The position numbers and the translations under genes were made by a program. A model generated the notes under the pieces. That model worked only from the letters and a program-made list of their open reading frames with translations. It had not been told where the DNA came from and made no database searches. 64,000 bases of DNA from Monocercomonoides exilis (lineage: Eukaryota; Preaxostyla; Oxymonadida; Polymastigidae), in assembly GCA_001643675.2 (NCBI GenBank), contig LSRY02000015.1, forward strand, positions 1,504,001 through 1,568,000. Direction: 5' to 3'. Position 1 is the stretch's first letter; the number at the start of each line of letters is the position of its first letter. Of the stretch, positions 1 through 10,400 are shown piece after piece.

Positions 1-1191
1 AAGGAGATGATAGAAGCAAAGTCGAATGATTCAACACTTTCACAATCACCAACTGAATTTCTGAGCAATTCAGAAAACGACGAGTTGAGCTTAAATAAAA
101 AATTCCTGTCATTTCCAAACGATCTTGGGATTTCTGCGCTGGAGCCTTCCTTCGAGAATTGTCTGACAGCAAGTGATTACGACAAGTCATTTGAAAATTA
201 CATTTGTGCTCTTTCAATAAAGGCGGAACTATCTTTTCGACACATTTCTAATTTCAACTTTGGGCTAAACTTCAATGCGTTTATCCGACGTAACTATGAA
301 GAAATCAGTCAGCGTTCTCAGCAACTTCATTATTCATTGACAGCGTATCGTCTCAACCACAACATAAGCTGTATTTTGTCTGCAATTAGTTCAAACCAGG
401 GCTGTGCAGATGAAATTATCCTCCGTCCATTTTTTAGATTTCTTATGTCCAAACTCTCGTACCGCTTTCCAGTGCGCGCTGCAGCTTCAGTTAAATATTC
501 AGAGAACAGGCATTACTTTCTATCTTCTTTGGAGTCTGTGCCAATAACGATATGCGAAGCTGTGGCGATTGTTCTTATGAACACTGTGAAAGAGCTGCCA
601 TATGCGTTTGAGATGGGGTATGTGACGAGCTTGCTGGAGTGGATGGCGGACTTGTCACCTTGCTCTCCGGAGCTGCTCATACATGGAATCATTCAAATTC
701 GCGAAGCTGCCACCCTCTTCTCTCTGCCATCGCGCAAGATTCGACTTGAATTGGAGGGGTATTCAAACGAAGAAATAAAAGGGATGAAAAATAAAACAAT
801 TTTTAAAAAGTTCATGTTCAGAAGCAATTTTTGCAGAAACTGGAATGGGATCTCGAATTTGGAGATTGAAAAGTGCATTCCACGTTCAATAACTTCAGGA
901 GGGGAACTAAACGAAGGAACAGAATTCGAACTGTTGGATTTCACAGAAGATGAAGAGGAAGTGCAGAAGCAAGATGACACAGGAACGCTGCTCTATTGTA
1001 GACTTGAAGATTTATTGGAAGAGACAGGAATACGAGATCTTGTGGAAACATTTCCTCAAGGCAGAAGTCTCGAGCCTTTTTGGATAATGAAAGGAACAAT
1101 TCCAACAAAGCCAAAAGACGACTTTAAAAGAACGTTCTACAATTTCAATTATGAAGTGTTGCAAAGAGGTCCAAATCTTCAAATGCGATGA
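1..1191 (+). CDS. unrecognised protein, 3' part of a gene (5' end outside window)
   Basis: An open frame runs from the first base of the window to a TGA at 1189-1191. The first ATG is at 7, but the frame is open before it, so the gene may begin outside the window. The visible 394 residues have alternating helical, hydrophobic segments (roughly residues 170-250) that look like an ARM/HEAT-type helical repeat, then an acidic stretch near residue 310 and a basic C-terminus. I see no catalytic motif, signal peptide or membrane helix. I do not recognise the family, and the helical-repeat idea rests on amino-acid pattern only. The uninterrupted frame and coding-like composition make it a real gene. 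A small antisense frame at 693-980 is a shadow. Confidence 0.6.
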   Translation, partial: KEMIEAKSNDSTLSQSPTEFLSNSENDELSLNKKFLSFPNDLGISALEPSFENCLTASDYDKSFENYICALSIKAELSFRHISNFNFGLNFNAFIRRNYEEISQRSQQLHYSLTAYRLNHNISCILSAISSNQGCADEIILRPFFRFLMSKLSYRFPVRAAASVKYSENRHYFLSSLESVPITICEAVAIVLMNTVKELPYAFEMGYVTSLLEWMADLSPCSPELLIHGIIQIREAATLFSLPSRKIRLELEGYSNEEIKGMKNKTIFKKFMFRSNFCRNWNGISNLEIEKCIPRSITSGGELNEGTEFELLDFTEDEEEVQKQDDTGTLLYCRLEDLLEETGIRDLVETFPQGRSLEPFWIMKGTIPTKPKDDFKRTFYNFNYEVLQRGPNLQMR

Positions 1192-1935
1192 TAATAAACT
1201 AACAAAGGATTTAAAGATTATTTAGCGAAATAAATTATTTCATTGAAGAAATGTTTTATCGAATGAACAGAACGTTTTCATGAAGCATTTTTGTTTTCAA
1301 TGAAAAATTTAAGTTAAGCTGTTTTTATTGCAACAAAAATCAAGCTGTTGATGAAGAGTTATTTTTTATTTTTTTTCACAAAAGAAATTATCCATTTTAT
1401 TTGATATATTTGAACTTTTATTCTTCTTCCTTTTGTAATTTTTTTGTGTATAACTCATGCACTTATAAGTTGATTATTTTTCACATTTATGTTTCTTGCT
1501 CTGTTTATTGAGATACATTCCGTTTTATTGTAAATTTAAATGTACAGATGAAAACACTCCTTTCAATTGTTATTTGATTTCATAACTTCACATCAAAAGA
1601 AATTATTATTTTAAGAACAAATTTCTATATTTTTTCTTAAATTTTGTTAATTTGACATGAAAGTGAAAATAAAATAAAATATTATAAAAAAACAAAATAA
1701 CCAACAAAAACTGTTGAATTCACAGCAACCTATCTCACATAGCATTCAACTCCTCGTCAGTTCACCCTGAAACGAAGCCATGGATCATATTCTCAATGAC
1801 ATCTTCGCAAACAGTCCTGAAATTGTATCCATTTGGCTGCTACAGAAGTGTCCTTGCTGCTCCTCCTCTCTCCTGCACTTTCGCCCTTTCAACCTCTCCT
1901 TCTCTTTCTGCTCCGCTCACAAACATCTGCTGAGA
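1192..1935. other. AT-rich intergenic region
   Basis: This stretch is very AT-rich up to about 1700, with runs of T and A and no long frame. From about 1740 the base composition rises, and short frames occur on both strands (for example 1780-2001 on +). A minus-strand frame at about 1848-1935 directly continues the frame of the preceding exon after its TAG, and could be 3' UTR or one further exon. I can support no separate gene here. Confidence 0.4.
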
Positions 1936-3518
1936 CTATGGCAGCGCTGCCAGCGCTGCCAGCTTTGCAAAGGCAAACTCGCTCACTTTCATCGGCTTTA
2001 GTCGTAGCGCATGCGAAGAAGACAGCGCAGCAAACTGGCAGGGCTTCTTGAATGAGAGGCATTCGTGGGCCTGCTGAAGGAAAGGATATGTTCCTGTTAG
2101 CTCTTTCATCATCTCCTCCAAAAGCTCCTCCGTCACTGCCCGGAACAGACTCAGTTGCTCAGCATGACCTTCTTTCAGACAGGTCAAGAAAGGAAGCTGA
2201 GACAGTTGTGATGTGTGTGTGTTGTTTGAAGTGACGGCTGTGGAATAGGAAGATGATAAAGCAGAAACAGAAGAAAGCTATTTAATTTCTGTTTGCACTG
2301 AGCGGCGGCTGAAACAGAAATACCTACAAAAGGGAAGAAGCCCAGTGCAGTCTGAAAACTGGATAGCCGAGCTGCTTTTGAATGACACTCTCAAAAATTT
2401 CTTCTGGTCTGGCTCTCTGAAACCGTCATCCCATTCTCTGTCTTCCTCGCCCTCACCCAGCATCCTCCTCATCCCTCCATCCAAATCATCTCCATCCAAA
2501 TCCTGCAGCCCATCCAACCCACCAAACTTCTCCTTTTTCGACGACATCCGCCCTTCGTGTCCTCTTCCTCCTTCATTTGGCTCTTGCATCCCCAAATGAG
2601 GCAGACGAAATACGTAGCCTTTCTTATTCATTGCTCTTGTAGGAATTAACCCTTAAATTCCTTGTATCCCCTGTGTTTGCACAGACCCCCGTTGTACCAA
2701 TCTCTGCTGAGGATACAGCGGAACTGAAACCGAACCAGAACCAGAAGAAGAGCCAGAAGACGGATTCAACAAAGGAGGAAGATACACATTCACTCCTTTC
2801 ATTTCTTCTGCTTCAGTCACCCTCCTTCCTCCAGCACTTCCGCTTCGAGACTCTCTCAGCTGGACCAAGTTCCTTTTGTTCTTTCTTGTTCCTTTCATGG
2901 TAGACATCGTTGGAATGAGGTTGCTCATCCCAATCGCTTCTCGTTCCTTCTCCTTCGATAAAATGCTGATCTTCTGCTCCTTTTTTACATGTGCTGCTGT
3001 ATCCAGCTCCAACTTCGTGTACTCATTGAGTAGAATGTCACTGGTCAATGATCATGACTGTAGAGTTGACGCAATAGCTATCGAAAATGGATCAACAGGC
3101 TCCTCGCCAGCACCGACAAAAACTACTTCTCTTCGTTTCTCGCTTTTTGCAGGACAGGGCGGAATTGCTCAAGTCGGGTGGATATTTGAATGCCCCTTGA
3201 TTTCGTCATGCGCTTGGCTGCCTGCGGATGCTTGGCTGATGCGGGGCAATTGCAAGTGAGGAGGAAGAGGAAGACTGAGAAGGCATAGGATAAGAAGAGG
3301 ACGGAGGCCCTTTGATTTTTCTCAGTTGAGAGTGCTATGTAAAGATTGAAGCACCGGTGGAGCGATCATCGATGCCGCCTGAGTTAAAGTTGGATGCAAC
3401 AATAGAAGAAGAAGCAGTAGTAGAGCAAGAAGAAGAAGAAGAAGAAGAAGAAGAAGAAGAAGAAGAAGAAGAAGAAGAAGAAACACTTTCAAAACACGGA
3501 AAACCTTTGTCATCTGAG
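1936..3518 (-). CDS. probable multi-exon Ser-rich gene, exon structure unresolved
   Basis: Several minus-strand coding-like segments lie in order and can be joined only partly. A Ser-repeat segment starts after a plausible acceptor near 3518. A segment around 3150-3220 (reading ...ISTRLEQFRPVLQKARN) joins to one at 2653-3035 if an intron with donor GTAGTT and acceptor ACCAG is removed. This gives a continuous basic, coiled-coil-like stretch followed by a Pro/Ser/Gly-rich tail. An acidic segment follows at about 2330-2631 (motif DLDGDDLDGG). A Leu/Glu-rich helical segment lies at 1936-2238 behind an acceptor near 2238 and ends in TAG at 1936. I do not recognise the product. The segments could belong to one gene or two. 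The low-complexity parts make any frame choice uncertain. Confidence 0.35.
3427..3483. repeat. (AAG/GAA)n trinucleotide repeat, about 19 units
   Basis: An almost perfect run of AAG triplets about 57 bp long. In the minus strand it encodes poly-Ser, poly-Phe or poly-Leu depending on frame. The Ser frame is open on both sides and follows a possible 3' splice site, so poly-Ser is the likely reading if the repeat is coding. Confidence 0.9.
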
Positions 3519-4468
3519 AAATTTTTTCGATTATGGAAAATTAATCCAAATCTTTTCTTTCTATCTAATTATCTCGTTTTCCTTTCACTTTCTCAATTCC
3601 TCCACAAAAGAATTCTCTCAGCAAACATAATACATCAACATTTCTCGTATAATATCCAAGATCCTATTTTATGAAAAAAATAAAAATATGAAAATATAAA
3701 AACATCAAAAAAATATGAATAAAAACGAACAAATATATTTTTCATGAAAAAACTTAAATAAAACAGAGTTTGTCTCACACCAATCGTTTATTGCACCCCT
3801 TCCTTGCAACCCCTTTGCCTCAATAAAAAATATCCATTTTCACTTATTCCATTTTTTATCCTTTTTCCCTTGAACTGAAATTCCATCTCTATCTGTGAGA
3901 AAAGCACATCAAAAACCCAATCCAAATGCTCATATAACCTTGTTCCATACATCCCATCCCTTCTGTGTAATGTGTCTATTTCAGCCAATCGAGGCAAAAA
4001 CAATCATTTCTTTCAATACATCGAAAATTCCTTCAAATAAAAATATCACAAATAATCCACCAAAAGACATACATTTATATCTGGTGCAGAATCACAAAAC
4101 GTTCATCGCTCACACCTCTTCCATTCATCTGTAAAACCAATCTTCACAACATTCATTTCTTTCCCTGATGCCATTCCTCATGAAAATACAGGCATCAAAA
4201 TTATATGCTCCAAATAATATGTTGTTCCATCTCAGAGGCAGATATCGCTGGACGGAGAGTGACGGCTGAAATATCTGAACATCAACAAAAATTGATGAAT
4301 TATTCACTATTATTCATAGGATCAGAAAATGGAACTAGAAAAAAACATAGAAAATTATTTATTTTTATATGATAATATGAAAATAAACAAAAGTTAAACG
4401 TTATTTTTTCATTGAAGTGCCCATATTAGTTGAAAAGAGAAAAAAGAAAAGAAAGCAGTTGGAGAGGC
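3519..4468. other. AT-rich interval upstream of the beta-helix gene
   Basis: The first half is AT-rich with A/T runs. Short minus-strand frames lie at 3788-4003 and 4125-4307. The first reads like protein (motif MYGTRLYEHLDWVFDVLF), but I could not join the two by a credible intron and recognise neither. The last 150 bp before the ATG at 4469 are AT-rich and should contain the promoter of that gene, but no element stands out. Confidence 0.35.
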
Positions 4469-7400
4469 ATGGTATTGGGGCTGTCAGGAATATTATATTG
4501 TGTGTGGATAATTAGTGTGGGGTGTGTGTGCAATGGTGCTACAAGTGATGGAGCAGGATTTAGAGAGGAATCAGCGAAAGAAGGAGAATTGGATTATTCT
4601 GAAGACACATGGCGAGAGAAGGCTCAAAACAACAAAATTGGAGATGGGAATTTGTTTGACACATATATTGAAGGAGAAGAAGGTGGAGTGAGAGAAACCT
4701 GGAAAGAAGAGAGAATGATGAAGAAATGCTCAAAACAATGGAATGAAGGAGGTGGGGAAATTGGGAAAGTCCAAAAATGGGGTTTTTGTAAAGAGTGGAA
4801 AATGTGGGGAAAGGAGAGGATATGCGATGGGAGTCAGATTGAAGGATGTTTTGTTCTAGTCAATTCATCAATGAAACTGAATTCATTGGGACTGAGGGAA
4901 AGAGGTGGGGAGAGTGTGCTCAGGGCATCGGATGGAAGTTTTGTTGAGGCGAGTGTGCGTATTGTTGGAATTGAGAGAGAGACGCCTCCCTTTGATTTTT
5001 ATGGGAGTTGTGGACAGTTTTCCAACATTTCACTCAGATCGCCATCATCTGGGCTATTCCAGTTATTTCCTTCTCTCTTCTCTTCAAATGCATCGGAGCG
5101 ATATATTTCAGAGAAATGCCAAGTTTCTGTTTGTTCTTCTCATTTTTCCTCTTTTTGTGTGTCCTCTGCTCCATTCATCTCTTCTTCATCCATTCCTCTT
5201 GTATCCTTCTCTCATCTGACATTTTTTAACATCTCGACAACATCTTTTGATTGTCCAGCTCCAACTACATCCATTTCCCAAACCACATGTCTGATGAGCA
5301 GCTGCTCATTTTCATCTGTTTGCGACGTGTATGATGGCGGGATTGTATCTTCTCTGAACAACCCCTTGGCTTCCTTATCTGTTTTAAACACCTCATTTAT
5401 TGGGTGTTGTCGTACAAGAAACGTAAATATTAATGGAACTGCAGAGGCACCATTGAAGCCAGGGAGACAAAATGAAACAGACGATGGAGCTAATTCATTT
5501 ATTTGGTGTGAATGGAACGGATCGAAGACAACAGGGACAAGCGATTCCTCTTCAGATGGAATATCGAGTGGAGGGGCTATATCAATGTTCAATATTCAAA
5601 ATGGAGAGCTTTCTATTTCTCATTGTTTATTTAACAATTGTTATGCATTCAGTCGCGGAGGTGGGATAATCTGCCATTCGTTGAAATCTATTCGTTTTGA
5701 TGATGATATATTTAATGTTTGTACGGCTCAAAATCAATATGGAGGAGGATTATATGCAGGCGCAATTAATTCTTGTTTTCGAATTTCAGAATGCATTTTT
5801 CATGCGTGTAAAGCAAGTGGCAATGGTGGAGGTTTATTGGCTGAATCAATAAAAGTCTCTGGTCCAGGGTGCATTGAAACAGAAAGCGGCAATGGAGAGA
5901 GTGCATGCATATTTGATTGTTCATTTTCTTCATGTGAAGTTTCTGGTTCTTTTGGAGGAGGAGTCCATTGTTATGGTATTCAAACGGATTTCAAAATGAG
6001 GAGCGTTCAGTTCATCTCTTGCAATGCGTCAAACAGAGGTGGAGGAATAAGATTCTCTCATACTGAACAAATCGTTCCAAGAGGCGGATATTATTGCTAT
6101 TTTCTTTTCTTCCATGATTGTAGATGCTTCGATTCCACTCCATATGGACACGATGTCTATTTTGAAGACAATAACAATCACTTTTCATCTAGCAATCCGT
6201 TCTTCGAATCTTTCACAACAAATAGTGATGACAAGAGAGTTTGCTATTATCAAGGTGAATATCAGGAAAAACAAAAGAAAGGGTTTCTGAAAGACTGGTC
6301 AACAGATCTGTTTGTGTCAATTGATGGAAATGATTCTGGAAAATGGTGTGGACTGAACGAACAAAATCCTTGCAGGACAGTTTCAGCAGCTGTTGAAACT
6401 TGCATTACACAGCTGAGATCAACTATAACAATCTTTATCGGGAGGCACCAAAGTGAAGAGTCAATGATCAGTATTGGTGAAAAGAAGATTTCAATTATGG
6501 GGAAAGGAAGAAATGCAAGTGTGATTGGGACGAGTGCGCTTTCTTCGTCTTCGCCAACGCTGTTTAGCGTATCTTCTGGTCAACTGGAGGTGGGGCACGT
6601 GGGGGTCGATCACAACGCGACAAGAAGTCCATCGCCGAGTGTGTTTGTGGTGTCTGTGGGGAGAGGGACTCTTTCGCTGGAGGATGTGGTGATCGACTCT
6701 TCGACATCAGGAGGGAGCGGAATCTCGTCATCTGTGTTTGAAGTGGCACTGAAGCAACTGACGATGATTGATGTGGAGATCAAAAATATGAAAATATCAC
6801 AACCTCTGTTTTCCGATCTTTCATCAGCAGGATCGTCATCAGGAGAGAGTTTGCTGGGGAATTTGACAATTCGGAATGTGAATCGGACAACTGGGGATGG
6901 GGTTGAAATGGCAAAAAGTGTGAAGGCGGGGGAGACATTTGTGGTGTGGAACACAACAATGGAAGGGTGTGAGTGTGCGAATGGGAATGGAGGGGGGATA
7001 AAAATTGAGTTGGCTTCTTCAACAAGCAAAGTTCGAATTGGAGATTCAATGCCACACGGCGGAGGTACAGCTTCGTTCAATCAATGCAAATGCAGTGGAT
7101 ATGGAGGAGGGGTGATGCTGCATCTGGCTGATGACTCTTTTGACTTTTCAATAACAACTGTAAGTTTTGATGGTTGTGCTGCAACAATGGGAGGGAAGAG
7201 TTTATTTGTGGAAGGACAGGATTTGTCAGCTGTTATCAACATCACTTCAATCGGATTCAATCCAGAAGTTGGAATTAATGTTGCAGATTTGAATGAACTT
7301 TGTGGAAGAGAAAGAAACAAGCCAGAGCTGATTGTTCCACTCGTTGTGTTTCTTCGAACATTTTCATCACCGGCATATGTGAGTGGGAGAGAACAAGGAA

Positions 7401-10400
7401 GTGAATTCAGATTGTGTGGATATGAAGATTTCCCATGCCGAACAATTGGGGAAGCGAGTGAATATCGATATCTGAGTTCAAAGAGATTCATCAGACTGAC
7501 AAGCACATTTTCATTTGATGAAGAAGTTCAGTTGGATGAACAGTCATATGAGATTGATTCGAGCAACAAAGATGTTGGATTGAAAGTTGGAGGAACAGGA
7601 ACAAAAACACAAGAAGCATTGGTGATGAACAGTGTTTCATCAACATTGACAGGGATATTGTTTGAATTGGGAGGATCGATTGGAGAGCGATCATCATTTC
7701 TTCATTCTTCAGGAGGGACATTGAGATTTGCTGGTTGTGGGATAACGATGGGAGGCAGAGTGGATTCTGCGAATTATGAGTTTGTTAGTGCGAGTGGGGG
7801 GAAAGTGGAGATTATTCGGATGAGTTGTGGAGGGAGTGAGAGAAAAGTTAAAATTGTGGGAAGCATGATTACTGTGAATGGGAGCTGTGAGTGTCTGATG
7901 GATGAGGTGATTGTCAACCAAACAACATCAAATGGAGTGAATGGATTGATTGAGATTGCCACAAGCAGCTCAGCCACAATTCAGAACTGCTCCATAGCAA
8001 ATTGTGATTTTTCAAGTTGTGGAGCAATTCAGGTTGAGAAATGCTCATCGATCACATTGAAGAACACCTCATTTGAGAACATCACGAGAGGAGCAGGAGA
8101 CGGTGGATGTGTTTGTGTTGATTCAAATGAAGATGGAAGCCAAAATATAATCAGAATTGAGAACTGCTCATTCGCCTCATGCGAGGTGACTGAGAATGGA
8201 AAGGGAGGAGGAGGACTGTCAGTTTCATTGGTGAATCCATCTGGACTGCATGTTTCATCAACGAGATTTGAAAAGTGTTGTGCACCTTCAACAAGTGGAT
8301 CAAATGGGAAAGGAGGAGGAATGTTTCTTTCGTTGGTGGATGCAGATGCGATGTTTGAGTTGTCAGGAGATTTGATATTTGATCAGAATAAAGCAGAATA
8401 TGGGAGGAATATGTTCATTTTGGCAAATGATTTAAATACTTCTGTGACAAATGACTCATTCAAGTTCAATTATTTGACAATGATAAATGATGGTAATTTG
8501 TTTGTGGGGAGTGATGGTACTCATTCAAACAAAGATTTGTTCATGTTTCTAATTCCATACAGCTCCGTTGAGATATTTATCTCATCTGAAGGATATGATG
8601 TTGCAAGATGCGGAAGTGAGGAAGAGCCATGTAAAACAATGTGGAAAGGGATGAAAAATGTGAAAGATGGAGACGATAAGAAGACAATTCAGATTAAAGG
8701 ATCATCCATTATTCGAGATACATTTAACATGTCCAATTATCAGATCAAAAAGGATGCGAAGATGGGAGAAGAGAATATGAAAGCGATATTGAATTTTGAA
8801 AAGGCAATTGGAGATCAACTGGAATATTTCATGGGAAATGAAATTCATCTTGAATTGACAAATATCCAACTGCAACTGACATCTAGATTTGTAAACTCAG
8901 CCAAAACAATTGTTTCAAATAGAAATGGTGATTTGGTGATAACTGGATGTTCATTCCATTCAGAAGCAGGAGTGAACAATGGATTTGATTGTGTATTTGT
9001 GGATGTTATTGGAGGTAGTGTGGAAGTGAATGATTTGTCTTTGGAATCATGCAACGTTGGAAATAGCATTTTTGTCGTTCATGATTCTGGAATCATTTGT
9101 CATTTGACGAATGTTCGAGTGAAATTGTTGAATGAAAGTGGAGGTTGCATTTTATCAATCAAGAAATCTGAACCAGGATTGGAGATAAATGAAATTGGTG
9201 AAGAAGAAATAAATCTCAACATTGATAATTCATCATTTTCAGATGTGAAGAGAATTGGAAATGGAGCAAGCATTTTGGAGTCAAAGAGTGAGAAAAAGAT
9301 AGATTTAGCTGTAAAGGAGAGCAGCATTACAGAAGACAAAGCAGAATCAAGTGAAAAAGGAGGAGCCATATTCTTCACATTGGGTGGATCTGGATCAATG
9401 AAGATAATTGAGTCAACAATCAGTCAATGCAGCTGCGCAAATGGGAGAGGAGGAGGAGTGTATTTGGCAACAAAGGAAAGAGGAAAATTGGATTTCACAT
9501 TTGTGGGAATGAAGTTCAGTGCAAACACAGCAAAAGTTGGGAATGACATTTTCATTGAATGCTTCAACATCACATCACAGATCAATGAAAGCCAATTTCA
9601 GTTTGATCTTCGAGAAGGCCGTTATTCACGAATCAATGCGATATATGGAAGAGATGAATGCGATTATCCAAATGATACAGATCTGATTGATTTTGTGACG
9701 ATTCTTCAGAGTGACACAATCATTGTGAGCAGTGTGAATGGATCAAATGATAAACAATGCGGAATGAACACACTTCCTTGTGCTTCTGTTGATTATGGAG
9801 TGATGCATCTGACTTCAGATTTCATTAGCCAGATGTTTATTGTTGAGGAGAGTGTGATTTGTGAAGAGATAAATCTGGAGGAGATGAGTTTGAGCTCGAA
9901 GAGCAGAGAAATGTGCAAAGTTGAAGTGAAGTCAGAGATTGAAAAAACAAAGGATTCTTTGATAACAACAATTGGAACAGTCTCATTGTTGAGAGTGAAT
10001 TTTGTGTTTGATTCAAATTTCATTTCTTCACATGAATCATTGATATCACCAGAGGGAGGGATTCTTGAAGTGATGAATTGTTCATTCACTACAAAACAAC
10101 TGATGGAAGGAGTTAATGCAGAATTTGCTAACATTCCATTCCACTTTATTGAAATGGAAAATGGAGAATTGCAACTTGATGGATGCTCTGTATCAAATCT
10201 AATTCTTCAAGAATCTGCATTATATCTTTCATCTTCTCTTCCATCAGTGATTTATTTATTAACGATTTACAGTTCAACTGTATCAAAATCTCTAATTGAT
10301 ATTAATGAATGTGGACAACTGAATTTGGAGAAGTTTCATATTGAAAATTTATCAGTTGAAGGAGATGAAGAATCATTGATCTCGTGCTTGTCAATGAAAA

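Noticed and set aside
3322-3513. Minus-strand frame with a poly-Leu run that looks like a membrane helix
   Set aside because: It is only the Leu reading of the AAG repeat. The Ser frame is equally open and fits a preceding splice acceptor, so no membrane protein can be claimed.
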